A DNA stretch of 64,000 bases from Acidobacteriota bacterium (GTDB lineage: Bacteria > Acidobacteriota > Blastocatellia > Pyrinomonadales > Pyrinomonadaceae): the NCBI GenBank assembly GCA_016718135.1, contig JADKEF010000001.1, positions 710,514 to 774,513 of the forward strand. Reading direction: 5' to 3'. This document shows, in pieces, positions 34,760 through 43,466 of the stretch; positions within the stretch are counted from its first letter, which is position 1; the number at the start of each line of letters is the position of its first letter. Below the pieces are notes generated by a model. The model had not been told where the DNA came from and did no database searches. It saw only the letters and a list, made by a program, of their open reading frames with translations. The position numbers were made by a program, and so were the translations under genes.

Positions 34760-36571
34760 TTGAAACCAACTGACATCAAGGATCCCGAGTATTTTCATAA
34801 GGTAGTCGACTGCCAGTACGCGTGCCCGGCACACACGCCTGTGCCCGAATACATTCGCCTGATCGCCGCCGGCCGCTATACCGAGGCGTACATGATCAAC
34901 TGGGATTCCAACGTGTTTCCCGGAGTGCTCGGCCGAACGTGCGACCGCCCGTGCGAACCGGCGTGTCGCCGTGGCCGTCTCGAACAGGAGCCCGTCGCGA
35001 TATGCCGACTGAAGCGTGTGGCCGCTGACAATCGCGACGATGTGATCCCATACATGCCGCAAGGGCCGTTTCCTCCGAACGGGAAGAAGGTTGCCCTGAT
35101 CGGCGGCGGACCGGCTTCGTTGACGGTCGCTCGTGATCTTGCTCCGCTTGGTTACGAAGTCCATTTGTTCGACGAGCAGATCAAAGGCGGCGGCTTTATG
35201 CGTTCGCAGATACCGGCGTTTCGCCTGCCGGAACAGGTTTTGAATGAAGAGGTCGATTACATTCTGCGGCTCGGCATTCATACGCATTTCAAGCATTACG
35301 TCTCAAGCTTAAAGGAAACTCTCGAACAGGATTACAACGCGGTCTTTGTAGGAACCGGAGCGCCGCGTGGACGCGATCTGCCTGATCTGCCGGGCCGGCA
35401 AGAAGGCGATGCGAATATTCACATCGGCATCAACTGGCTCGGCTCGGTCGCCTTCGAACACACCGACAAGATCGGCAAACGCGTCATCGTACTCGGCGGC
35501 GGCAACACCGCGATGGACTGCTGCCGCACGGCGCGTCGACTCGGTGGTGAGGATGTAAAAGTCATCGTCCGCTCGCCCTTCGCCTCCATGAAGGCGAGCC
35601 CTTGGGAAAAAGAAGACGCTCAACACGAAGACATTCCGATCATCGATAATCATGTGCCGAAGAGTTTTGTGATCGAAGACGGCAAACTCGTCGGTATGAC
35701 TTTCGAAAAGGTCGAAGCCAAATACGATGAGAACGGCAAGCGAAGGCTCGTCCCAACGGGAGAGCCTGACGTTTTCTACCCAGCCGACGATGTTCTTATC
35801 GCAGTCGGCCAAGAAAACAGCTTCCCCTGGATCGAACGCAACATCGGGCTCGAATTCGACAAATGGGAGATGCCCGTTGTCGATAAAACAACGTTCCAAT
35901 CTACCAATCCAAAGGTCTTCTTCGGTGGCGACGCGGCTTTTGGGCCGGAGAATGTTATTACGGCTGTTGCGCATGGGCATCAGGCGGCGGTTTCGATCGA
36001 TCTGTTCTGCAGCGGCAAGAACCTGCTCACCGAACGCCTTTCGCCCTTCGTCAATCTCGTTTCGCAGAAGATGGGCATCCACGAATGGGCGTACGACAGC
36101 CCGGTTGACGAATACAACCGGCTCACCGTGCCCCAAGCTCCAAAAGACGTCACGCTCAAAGACCGCAAACGCGAGGTCGAGCTCGGCTTTGACCCGCTCG
36201 CGGGCTACAAAGAGGCCGAGCGTTGCCTCAATTGCGACGTGCAGACGGTCTTTGACGCCCCAAAGTGCATCGAGTGCGACGCCTGCGTCGATATCTGCCC
36301 GACGAGCTGCATCACGTTCACCGCCAACGCCGACGAGCCCGAGCTTCGCCAGAATCTAAAGGTCCCGGCCCTCAACCCGACGCAAGACATCTACGTCGCC
36401 GACGGCCTAAAAACCGGCCGCATCATGGCCAAAGACGAAGACGTCTGCCTCCACTGCGGCCTCTGCGCCGAACGCTGCCCCACCGCCGCCTGGGACATGC
36501 AAAAGTTCTGGTACAACGTAACCAAAGCCGGCGAGGTCAAGTACGGGTGCAATGGAAATGAAAAAGGGTAA
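34760..36571 (+). CDS. Glutamate-synthase-small-subunit-like FAD/Fe-S oxidoreductase with C-terminal ferredoxin domain
   Basis: Moves electrons between NAD(P)H and ferredoxin through FAD and Fe-S centres. N-terminal Fe-S motif CQYACPAHTPVPEY and CDRPCEPACRRG (residues about 18-75), FAD-binding VALIGGGPASLTVARDL near 108, NADPH-binding VIVLGGGNTAMDCCRTARRL near 245, and a C-terminal 2x[4Fe-4S] domain (CIECDACVDICP, CLHCGLCAERCP). The start is placed at TTG 34760 (KPTDIKDPEYF) because GGGAAG precedes it; a GTG at 34703 is the alternative. It probably serves KorAB, whose genes lie 3.7 kb downstream. Confidence 0.88.
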   Translation: MKPTDIKDPEYFHKVVDCQYACPAHTPVPEYIRLIAAGRYTEAYMINWDSNVFPGVLGRTCDRPCEPACRRGRLEQEPVAICRLKRVAADNRDDVIPYMPQGPFPPNGKKVALIGGGPASLTVARDLAPLGYEVHLFDEQIKGGGFMRSQIPAFRLPEQVLNEEVDYILRLGIHTHFKHYVSSLKETLEQDYNAVFVGTGAPRGRDLPDLPGRQEGDANIHIGINWLGSVAFEHTDKIGKRVIVLGGGNTAMDCCRTARRLGGEDVKVIVRSPFASMKASPWEKEDAQHEDIPIIDNHVPKSFVIEDGKLVGMTFEKVEAKYDENGKRRLVPTGEPDVFYPADDVLIAVGQENSFPWIERNIGLEFDKWEMPVVDKTTFQSTNPKVFFGGDAAFGPENVITAVAHGHQAAVSIDLFCSGKNLLTERLSPFVNLVSQKMGIHEWAYDSPVDEYNRLTVPQAPKDVTLKDRKREVELGFDPLAGYKEAERCLNCDVQTVFDAPKCIECDACVDICPTSCITFTANADEPELRQNLKVPALNPTQDIYVADGLKTGRIMAKDEDVCLHCGLCAERCPTAAWDMQKFWYNVTKAGEVKYGCNGNEKG

Positions 36572-36629
36572 GTTTGTCGTCCAGTTCTGCGTTGCATGAA
36601 GTGTGGGTGCGACGTTCGACATCTAGTGA

Positions 36630-37184
36630 GTGATTATTTTGGAGCGAGACCTAAAAATTGGAAGGGCAGTCATTCGACACTTCATGGTTCGCGGTGTTTT
36701 GCTCATCTGTTTCGTTTCCGCCGCGGTCATGGTTTCGAATTACTTTCACGGCGAGCATGAGCCACACACTGTTTTTCGCGTAAATATTCCGCCTCTCCCG
36801 TTTACGCCAAGTCGGGAACAGATTCTTCGTTTGCCACATAATGATGAATACCTACACGTTAGGTTGGAGTCCAACGGCTCAGTTGACCTGAACTCGATCC
36901 AATTCGACGGGCCAGAAGCATACTCCGCTCTTGGGACAACGCTTAAGGAGGTAGTGGATAATCGAATCAAAGAAAGAGTTTTCGATGTCGAGTTTAGCGA
37001 AAGGGAAGATATGGCAGTGGAAAAACGAATTGTCAAGAAGATTGTCGTTTCAGCACCGCGCGATAAGAAATATGGCGATGTGATCAAACTAGTCGACGAG
37101 ATAAAAGGAAGCGGTATGGATGATATTTGGTTACAGATTGATGGCGACAACTATTGGTGGCAGTTCAAGCAGTTCCTTGGCTAG
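36630..37184 (+). CDS. ExbD/TolR-like single-helix membrane protein
   Basis: About 184 residues with one N-terminal membrane helix (GVLLICFVSAAVMVSNYF) and a periplasmic domain. The C-terminal KKYGDVIKLVDEIKGSGM is the signature region of ExbD/TolR biopolymer-transport proteins. No exbB/tolQ partner is next to it, so it is an orphan or remnant. The start is uncertain: the GTG at 36630 opens the frame, while ATG 36684 (MVRGVLL) directly before the helix is possible. Confidence 0.7.
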   Translation: MIILERDLKIGRAVIRHFMVRGVLLICFVSAAVMVSNYFHGEHEPHTVFRVNIPPLPFTPSREQILRLPHNDEYLHVRLESNGSVDLNSIQFDGPEAYSALGTTLKEVVDNRIKERVFDVEFSEREDMAVEKRIVKKIVVSAPRDKKYGDVIKLVDEIKGSGMDDIWLQIDGDNYWWQFKQFLG

Positions 37185-37217
37185 ACGAGGTGAATGTAGA
37201 CCTTGGTAATATTCAGA

Positions 37218-37386
37218 CGAAGCGGTACAAATCGCGTTCGAAGCACAAAAAGTCCTTCACGAAGCGCTAACGATCGCTCACGAAGGGCATAAGAACTCGA
37301 AACGAAGCGGTAAAAGTTGCTCGCGAAGGATGAAAAGTTTGATACGAAGCACTAAAAGTTCGATCCGAAGCACGAAAAGTCCGGCA
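37218..37386. repeat. Array of eight degenerate 21-bp tandem repeats
   Basis: Eight units, each beginning CGAAG, of 21 bp (one of 22), with a consensus near CGAAGCACTAAAAGTTCGAT plus one base. Unit junctions form TTCG-ATC-CGAA mini-hairpins. The array fills the intergenic gap before the 37469 gene; stop codons interrupt its frames and there is no start signal. When rotated to the same phase, 11 of 21 positions match the unit of the array at 13362-13550, including the core AAGC-CT-A. Confidence 0.82.
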
Positions 37387-37468
37387 TTATTTGAAAAAAG
37401 TGCCGGTTTAACCTGAGACAGCCTGAGTTTAAGGCCGCAAACCTGTACACAATGGAGGAAAAGCCCAG

Positions 37469-38119
37469 ATGAATGATAACGATAGACGACGTTACGAGAT
37501 GTTGGTTCGAGTCAAGCAGTTCGGGATCGACAATGCCGGGGATTTTAGCGGTATTGCGACGACGAAATTCACTGAGATCGACGCGATAGTCGGTGCCACG
37601 GACTCGGAGGCCGCGAAACAGCAGGCTGGTTTTGGCGAGGCGGCACAGCAGTTTGAGGTAAAAGACAGCGTTCGCGAAGACCTGCGTGACGAAATGTCCG
37701 CCATCTCGCGCACCGCCAAATCGATGGAATACGAATTCGACGGCATTGCCGACAAATTCCGTTTCCAGCGAAACATGAACGATGTCGAAATGCTCGCAAA
37801 GGCGCGTGCCTTCGTCACCGAAGCGACGCCTTACAACGCAGACTTCATTGCTTACGGCATGCCGACAACGTTCGCAGCCGATCTCACGGCACTCGCCGAC
37901 GCGTTCGAAGCGAGCTTCGCAACGACCGCTTCCGCCACCGCCGAACACGTCGCCGCCACCGCCGAGACCGCGTCAAAGATCCGCGAAGGCATGATCGCCG
38001 TCCGCACCGTCGACGGCATCGTCCAAAACAAATACGCAAACGACCCCGGCAAACTCGCCGCCTGGCTCTCAGCCAAACACGTCGAGAAAGCCCCAAAGAA
38101 AAAGGCGCCGACGCCTTAA
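37469..38119 (+). CDS. Alanine-rich helical hypothetical protein downstream of a repeat array
   Basis: A 216-residue soluble, mostly helical protein with no signal peptide. Notable segments are LREDLRDEMSAISRTAK variants, MEYEFDGIADKFRFQRNMND, FIAYGMPTTFAADLTALADAFEA, and MIAVRTVDGIVQNKYANDP. AAGGAGG-like text (GGAGGAAAAG) lies upstream of the ATG. It belongs, as far as I can recall, to a widespread unnamed family; no domain of known function is seen. It starts 82 bp after the 21-bp array, a placement worth testing for association. Confidence 0.78.
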   Translation: MNDNDRRRYEMLVRVKQFGIDNAGDFSGIATTKFTEIDAIVGATDSEAAKQQAGFGEAAQQFEVKDSVREDLRDEMSAISRTAKSMEYEFDGIADKFRFQRNMNDVEMLAKARAFVTEATPYNADFIAYGMPTTFAADLTALADAFEASFATTASATAEHVAATAETASKIREGMIAVRTVDGIVQNKYANDPGKLAAWLSAKHVEKAPKKKAPTP

Positions 38120-38157
38120 TGTTGTAAGTTATTAGCCGTGTTCAACGCGAGGAAGTC

Positions 38158-38836
38158 GTGACAAATTTTGAACCTCATCAGCAATTTTATATCCGAGGCA
38201 GCTCTTTTGAAGAGTTTGTCGACCTTATCTTCGACCATGAAATCCCGCCGGACATTGATAGAAATGGTCGGCGCTCGCAAACGTGGTATGCCACGGCGGA
38301 TATTGAGTTTGATGCGAGAGAAGTGGTCGCTTTCTACACAAAATTGTTTACAGAGCCGGCCTTCTTGCTCGAACGATTTTCCAAAGAAAAGCTCGAACAG
38401 GCTTTTTGGGCGATCATGGGCGGGTCGCTGGATTGCTCGGTCGAAGAAGTGATTTGGGACAATGAAGTTCCGTTCGAAGAACGCAAATTGCGTTCGGGCC
38501 ATGTACTTCCTCTATGAGAAGCTCTTCGCCATCGACCCGTTGTACACGTCGAGCAACATGTGGTGGGATGCTCTCGCCTATGACTGGCATTGCGACAACC
38601 GCAACCGATCTAATGGTGGTGAAGATCTTTCGATGCAGGATGTAATGTTTGAGACTTTGGAAAGAATACTCGGTTTATCTTCGCGTGATTCTCAGGGAGC
38701 GGCACTGCATGGCCTCGGACATCTTCATCATCCTAATACCGTCGAAGCAATTAACGCTTACTTAAAGCGAAATCCCCGACTTGACTCTGAGATGGCCAAT
38801 TATGCGCGGGCGGCTTCACGCTTTGAGGTTCTCTAA
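38158..38836 (+). pseudogene. HEAT-repeat-like hypothetical protein, split by a frameshift
   Basis: Two overlapping frames read as one protein: the first (38158-38517) ends properly at VIWDNEVPFEERK before running into unrelated residues, and the second picks up at RAMYFLYEKLFAIDPLY and ends HHPNTVEAINAYLKRNP at 38836. A net one-base shift between about 38480 and 38505 joins them into about 225 residues. The second half contains a HEAT-type LHGLGHLHHPNTVEAI segment. No homopolymer marks the site, so a real mutation is plausible. Function unknown. Confidence 0.7.
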
Positions 38837-38839
38837 CTT

Positions 38840-38917
38840 ATGAACACGAGTTGGAAAGAGTTTTCGCGACAAGTTTGCAGCGTTTATCCGCATTATGTGG
38901 CGAATGCGGTTCGCTAA
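38840..38917 (+). pseudogene. Truncated 5' remnant of a DUF2200 gene
   Basis: A 25-codon frame (MNTSWKEFSRQVCSVYPHYV and five more residues) that matches the start of the intact DUF2200 gene at 39855, including a near-identical nucleotide stretch GTTTATCCGCATTATGTGGC. It then breaks off at the start of the next gene. It is best read as a leftover from a tandem duplication. Confidence 0.7.
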
Positions 38918-38930
38918 GGAGATTATGTTT

Positions 38931-39431
38931 ATGAAGAATGCAATTAGCCGGTTTGTTTTTGTGAGTGTGCTCCTTTGTTTGGTTGCGGTGTACGACGCGG
39001 CGGGGCAGCAGGGTGACGAGGCGGCGATAAAACAGATCGTGCAGACGATGCAGGACGGGTGGAACAAGAAGGACGGGAAGATGTTCGCGTCGCACTTTGC
39101 CGAGGAGCACGACTACGTCAATGTCTGGGGACTGTATCTGCCGAAGGCGAGCCGCGATGGCAACGCGAAGGCTCATCAGGGACTGTTCGACGGGCCGTAC
39201 AAGGAAGTCGACGCACAGTTTCGCGTCGCGAAGATCCGCTTTCTGTCGCCGGACATCGCGGTGATGCACATTCAGGGCTACACGCACGGCAAAGGAAAGG
39301 TCGAGGACAAACGCCAGGACGTCATCATCTCAGGCGTCCTGCAAAAGAAGTCCGGCAAGTGGGAAGTAGTCGCGTTTCAGAACACGCCCGTCAACCCGCC
39401 AACCTACGGGCCGCCGCCGGTCAAACAATAG
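38931..39431 (+). CDS. Secreted NTF2-like (SnoaL/DUF4440) protein
   Basis: About 166 residues: a signal peptide (FVFVSVLLCLVAVYDAAG) and a cone-shaped NTF2-like domain with IKQIVQTMQDGWNKKDGKMF, HFAEEHDYVNVWG and the C-terminal VLQKKSGKWEVVAFQNT. Such SgcJ/EcaC-type proteins bind small ligands; enzyme activity is not assured. ATG 38931 is chosen because AAGGAG lies 9 nt upstream; ATG 38925 is too close to it. It begins a short run of genes ending with the DUF2200 gene. Confidence 0.83.
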   Translation: MKNAISRFVFVSVLLCLVAVYDAAGQQGDEAAIKQIVQTMQDGWNKKDGKMFASHFAEEHDYVNVWGLYLPKASRDGNAKAHQGLFDGPYKEVDAQFRVAKIRFLSPDIAVMHIQGYTHGKGKVEDKRQDVIISGVLQKKSGKWEVVAFQNTPVNPPTYGPPPVKQ

Positions 39432-39444
39432 GACTTGGTGATCT

Positions 39445-39843
39445 ATGAACACGTTAGCTGCGGTGATAGTTGTGGTTTCGGCGATATGGTTGGTTGGCCT
39501 GGCTATGGTCGCCTTTGCTAAGCCAGATGTCGTAAAGGATTTCTTTGGTAAGTTCGCTAGTTCGGCTTTCGCACACTTTTTAGAGATGTTCGTTCGTCTG
39601 ATGGTCGGTGCGGCGTTTGTTATTTATGCGAGTCAGATGAAATTCTCGGCCGCCTTTACCGCCTTCGGCTGGCTGCTGATCGCGACGACCGCGGTCCTGC
39701 TGTTCGTCCCGTGGAAACTCCATCGCCGCTTCGCCGACAAGTCTCTGCCGATGGTGCACAAATGGATGACTGTTTTCGGCGTCGTCTCGCTGTTCGGAGG
39801 TGTTTTAATACTCTATTCATTCTTTTTCGGCACGACCTCGTAA
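39445..39843 (+). CDS. Hypothetical four-helix membrane protein
   Basis: A 132-residue protein with four hydrophobic helices (AAVIVVVSAIWLVGLAMVAF, FVRLMVGAAFVIYAS, FGWLLIATTAVLLFVPW, TVFGVVSLFGGVLILYSFFF) and short loops. No conserved functional residues recognised. It starts 13 nt after the NTF2-like gene and ends 11 nt before the DUF2200 gene, so the three are probably one transcript. Confidence 0.75.
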   Translation: MNTLAAVIVVVSAIWLVGLAMVAFAKPDVVKDFFGKFASSAFAHFLEMFVRLMVGAAFVIYASQMKFSAAFTAFGWLLIATTAVLLFVPWKLHRRFADKSLPMVHKWMTVFGVVSLFGGVLILYSFFFGTTS

Positions 39844-39854
39844 GGAGAGATCTT

Positions 39855-40214
39855 ATGACAAACTATGAAAGAGTTTTTGCGATGAGCTTTGCGGGCGTTT
39901 ATCCGCATTATGTGGCGAAGGCGGAGAAGAAAGGCCGTACGAAGGAAGAGGTTGACGAATGTATCCGCTGGCTGACCGGATACACAAAGGCCGGGCTCGC
40001 GAAGCAGATCGAGACGCGAACCAGCTTTCGCGATTTCTTCGACAAGGCCCCACGGCTCAACCCAAACGCCCCGCTCATCAAAGGCACCGTCTGCGGCATC
40101 CGCGTCGAAAACATCGAAGACCCGCTAATGCAAAAGATCCGCTGGCTCGATAAGCTCATCGACGAACTGGCAAAGGGCAAAAGGATGGAGAAGATACAGA
40201 GATCGGCGGAATAG
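39855..40214 (+). CDS. DUF2200 family protein
   Basis: A 119-residue soluble protein with the DUF2200 pattern: VYPHYVAKAEKKGRTKEEVD near the N-terminus, CIRWLTGYTKAGL, then CGIRVENIEDPLMQKIRWLD near the C-terminus. TAAGGAGAG precedes ATG 39855. Its 5' end is duplicated as a remnant at 38840-38917. It ends 18 nt before korA. The biochemical function of the family is unknown. Confidence 0.9.
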   Translation: MTNYERVFAMSFAGVYPHYVAKAEKKGRTKEEVDECIRWLTGYTKAGLAKQIETRTSFRDFFDKAPRLNPNAPLIKGTVCGIRVENIEDPLMQKIRWLDKLIDELAKGKRMEKIQRSAE

Positions 40215-40232
40215 CGATATAATAGAAACCGA

Positions 40233-42194
40233 ATGCAAGAGAGTAAGATAAACGATTTTGTTGTCAGATTCGCAAACGTCAACGGCACCGGTTCGGCGTC
40301 GGCTAATGCTTTGTTTACCAAGGCGGTATTTCGGATGGGCGTGCCGGTGACGCCTAAGAACATCTTTCCGTCGAACATTCAGGGCCTGCCGACTTGGTAC
40401 GAGGTGCGAGTGAGCGAGAAAGGCTATCTCGGCCGCCGCGAAGGCGTCGATCTGATGATCGCGGTCAATCCGCAGTCGATGAAGAAGGATTACGCCGACG
40501 TTCACGCGGGCGGATATTTTGTTTATGACTCGTCCAAGCCTTTGCCGCCCGGATACGACCGCGAAGACATCACGCACATTCCGATCCCGCTGATGAACCT
40601 CTGCAACGCCGAGTACACCGATGCCAGGCAGCGGCAGTTGTTCAAGAACATCATTTATATCGGTGCGTTGTCGGCACTGCTTGATCTGGAATTCGCCGTG
40701 CTCGAAGGACAGATCGCCGATCAATTCAAGGGCAAGGAAAAGCTGATCGAGCCGAACATCAAAGCATTGAACATCGGCGTCAATTATGCTCGTGAGAATT
40801 TCGATTGCCCGCTCGACATCCGCGTCGAACGCCGCGATCTGCTTGGCGACAAGATATTGTTCGGCGGCAACTCGGCCTGCGGGCTCGGTGCAATCTACGC
40901 TGGTGCAACCGTTGCCGCATGGTATCCGATCACTCCCTCGACGTCCGTTGTAGACGCTTTTACCAAGTACGCCGCGAAATACCGTGTCGATCCGGAAACC
41001 GGCAAGAATAACTACGCCATCGTCCAAGCCGAAGACGAGCTCGCCGCGATCGGCATGGTCATGGGAGCTTCGTGGAACGGAGCTCGGTCGTTCACCGCCA
41101 CCAGCGGCCCCGGCCTTTCGCTAATGAACGAATTTCTCGGACTCGGCTATTTTGCGGAAGTTCCGACAGTGCTGATCGATGTTCAACGCACGGGCCCTTC
41201 GACGGGAATGCCGACCCGGACGCAGCAGTCGGACATTCTGCTGGCAGCTTACGCTTCGCATGGGGATACAAAACATCCGCTGCTGTTTCCGGCTTCGCCT
41301 AAAGAATGCTTCGAGATGACGATCGATGCCTTCGACCTGACCGAACGACTCCAGACGCCCGTCATCGTCATGACCGACCTCGATCTCGGAATGAACGACC
41401 ACGTCACAGATCCGCTTGTTTGGGATGATTCCCGAATATACGACCGTGGTAAGGTGTTGACCGGCCAACAACTCGATCGGATCGCTGCGGCGTCTGCCTT
41501 GGGAGCCAGGGCGACCAGTCTCATCGACGCAGAACAGCCGACAAACGGCGACGCCGGAGGGCATCACGCAGACCTGCCAGGCCACGACGGAAGTAATGAA
41601 ACTGCCGGACAGCCGCTGGAGCAATTCAAAGGGAAATTCGGCCGCTATCTCGATATCGACGACGACGGCATTCCGTATCGCACGATCGCCGGCACGCACG
41701 CGACACGCGGAGCCTTTGTCACACGCGGCTCGTCCCGCGACGAGTACGGCGTCTACACGGAAGACGGCGACGCCTACCGCCGCAATGTCGATCGCCTCGC
41801 GAAGAAGTGGGAAACGGCGAAGGAATTGGTTCCGCAACCGGAATTTTTGTCAGAACCGGGAGCGGTAGCGACTGGTTCACGCGACGGAGTGATCTACTTC
41901 GGTACCTCGACCTACGCCGCCGAAGAAGCTCTCGAATTCCTTGCAGAAGAGGGAATCCACCTCGACGCCATGCGTGTCCGGGCGTTCCCCTTCGGCCAGG
42001 CTTGCCGCGACTTTGTCGATGCTCACGAACGCATCTTCGTCATCGAACAAAACCGCGACGCCCAATTCCGCAGCCTCATGATGATCGAACTCGGCGTCGA
42101 TGCGTCGAGACTCATCTCCGTCCTAAACTACGACGGCATGCCGATCACGGCGGATAATATTTTTAGACAGATAAAAGGCACAATTACGAAATGA
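40233..42194 (+). CDS. korA: 2-oxoacid:ferredoxin oxidoreductase, fused gamma-alpha subunit
   Basis: With KorB, oxidatively decarboxylates a 2-oxoacid (most likely 2-oxoglutarate) to acyl-CoA while reducing ferredoxin. The gamma domain (residues about 1-200) starts FVVRFANVNGTGSASANALF; the alpha domain starts near FGGNSACGLGAIYAGATVA and has YPITPSTSVVDAF. The family region after GKVLTGQQ carries an unusual Ala/Gly/Asp-rich insert of about 50 residues (41480-41630), and a 29-bp repeat codes part of a linker at 41849-41877. At 653 residues it is longer than the usual 580-620. Its stop overlaps the korB start by 4 bp. Confidence 0.93.
   Translation: MQESKINDFVVRFANVNGTGSASANALFTKAVFRMGVPVTPKNIFPSNIQGLPTWYEVRVSEKGYLGRREGVDLMIAVNPQSMKKDYADVHAGGYFVYDSSKPLPPGYDREDITHIPIPLMNLCNAEYTDARQRQLFKNIIYIGALSALLDLEFAVLEGQIADQFKGKEKLIEPNIKALNIGVNYARENFDCPLDIRVERRDLLGDKILFGGNSACGLGAIYAGATVAAWYPITPSTSVVDAFTKYAAKYRVDPETGKNNYAIVQAEDELAAIGMVMGASWNGARSFTATSGPGLSLMNEFLGLGYFAEVPTVLIDVQRTGPSTGMPTRTQQSDILLAAYASHGDTKHPLLFPASPKECFEMTIDAFDLTERLQTPVIVMTDLDLGMNDHVTDPLVWDDSRIYDRGKVLTGQQLDRIAAASALGARATSLIDAEQPTNGDAGGHHADLPGHDGSNETAGQPLEQFKGKFGRYLDIDDDGIPYRTIAGTHATRGAFVTRGSSRDEYGVYTEDGDAYRRNVDRLAKKWETAKELVPQPEFLSEPGAVATGSRDGVIYFGTSTYAAEEALEFLAEEGIHLDAMRVRAFPFGQACRDFVDAHERIFVIEQNRDAQFRSLMMIELGVDASRLISVLNYDGMPITADNIFRQIKGTITK
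41849..41877 (+). repeat. 29-bp dispersed repeat, copy C (inside korA)
   Basis: Has the GTCAGAACC start, central GCGGTA and GGTT end of copies A and B and exactly the same 29-bp length. It codes the SEPGAVATGS linker between two conserved KorA blocks (ELVPQPEF and DGVIYFGTS). Confidence 0.7.
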
Positions 42195-43243
42195 CATACG
42201 TAAGATCAACATTCAGACACCCCGCATTGCCGAAGAACGACCTTGGGTACACGGTCGATTATTATGAGGGTTCGCTTTCGACGCTTTGTGCGGGGTGCGG
42301 GCATGATTCGATCAATGCGGCTATTGTGCAGGCGTGTTGGGAGATGAATATTGAGCCGCATAAGGTGGCGAAACTTTCGGGCATCGGGTGTTCGTCGAAA
42401 TCACCGGCTTATTTTCTGAGCAATTCGCACGGATTTAATTCGGTTCACGGACGAATGCCGTCTGTAGCGACTGGGGCAAATCTAGCGAATCGTGACCTAA
42501 CCTACTTCGGCGTTTCTGGCGACGGCGATACGGCTTCGATCGGGATGGGGCAGTTTGTTCATGTCGTACGGCGAAACCTGAACATGGTTTACCTCGTGAT
42601 GAACAACGGCTGCTACGGGCTGACGAAGGGCCAGGACAGTGCGACTGCCGACGCCGGTTCGAAGAGCAAGTCGGGCCATGTAAACCTTTTCGAAGCGATC
42701 GACCTGGCAAGCCTTGCTATCGAACTTGGAGCGACGTTCGTTGGACAGAGTTTTTCCGGTGATAAGGAACAGCTCACGCCGCTTCTCAAGGCCGCTATGA
42801 AACACGAGGGCTTTGCGTTTCTCAACGTCATCTCGCCGTGTGTGACGTTCAATAACAATGTGGGCTCAACGAAGTCTTACGACTACGTTCGCGAACATGT
42901 CGAGGTAACGGGCACGATGGATTTTGTGCCGCTCATGCGAGAGATCACTGCCAGCTATGAGGCCGGAGACGTTTCGGATCTTACTATGCACGATGGTTCG
43001 GAGATCCGTTTGCATAAACTGGCAAAGGATTGGGATCCGTTCGACCGTTTCTCGGCTATCAACGCCATGCAGAAAGCCAAACACAAAGGCGAGATCCTCA
43101 CCGGCCTGCTCTACATCAACCAAGAGGCAAACGAGCTGCACACTACGCTGAACACAAGTGACGTGCCGCTCAATGCCTTGTCACAAGATCGGCTTTGCCC
43201 GGGCTCCGGGATGCTTTCAAAGCTAAACGCTTCGCTCCGCTAG
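42191..43243 (+). CDS. korB: 2-oxoacid:ferredoxin oxidoreductase, beta subunit (TPP-binding)
   Basis: Binds thiamine diphosphate and a [4Fe-4S] cluster in the KorAB complex. Cys residues CAGCGHD near residue 35 and a later Cys in GIGCSSKSPAY ligand the cluster; the TPP motif runs from GDGDTASIGMGQF to NNGCYGLTKGQ (residues about 110-150). The 350-residue length is normal. A strong terminator follows at 43366. The likely electron partner is the FAD/Fe-S oxidoreductase at 34760-36571. Confidence 0.95.
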   Translation: MTYVRSTFRHPALPKNDLGYTVDYYEGSLSTLCAGCGHDSINAAIVQACWEMNIEPHKVAKLSGIGCSSKSPAYFLSNSHGFNSVHGRMPSVATGANLANRDLTYFGVSGDGDTASIGMGQFVHVVRRNLNMVYLVMNNGCYGLTKGQDSATADAGSKSKSGHVNLFEAIDLASLAIELGATFVGQSFSGDKEQLTPLLKAAMKHEGFAFLNVISPCVTFNNNVGSTKSYDYVREHVEVTGTMDFVPLMREITASYEAGDVSDLTMHDGSEIRLHKLAKDWDPFDRFSAINAMQKAKHKGEILTGLLYINQEANELHTTLNTSDVPLNALSQDRLCPGSGMLSKLNASLR

Positions 43244-43365
43244 GCACGCATTCGGGATGTGCCAAAAATTCTGCCGCCTTGTGTATTCCAGAATACTGTC
43301 GGCGTTTGAGTTCGATGGCATTCTCAATCTGCCACTAGTTTTTTCCAATTTCGCTTTATGCGGTT

Positions 43366-43395
43366 AGGTGTCTTTGTTACAAAGACACCTTTTTT
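43366..43395 (+). terminator. Intrinsic terminator after korB
   Basis: A perfect 11-bp stem, AGGTGTCTTTG (43366-43376) with CAAAGACACCT (43380-43390), has a TTA loop and is followed by a T run. Confidence 0.92.
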
Positions 43396-43466
43396 ACTAC
43401 CGCCTCGCGCCAAAAACGTGGTTTTCGCGATTGAAGCGGCAAACGATAGAATAGCCGTTATCCGCC

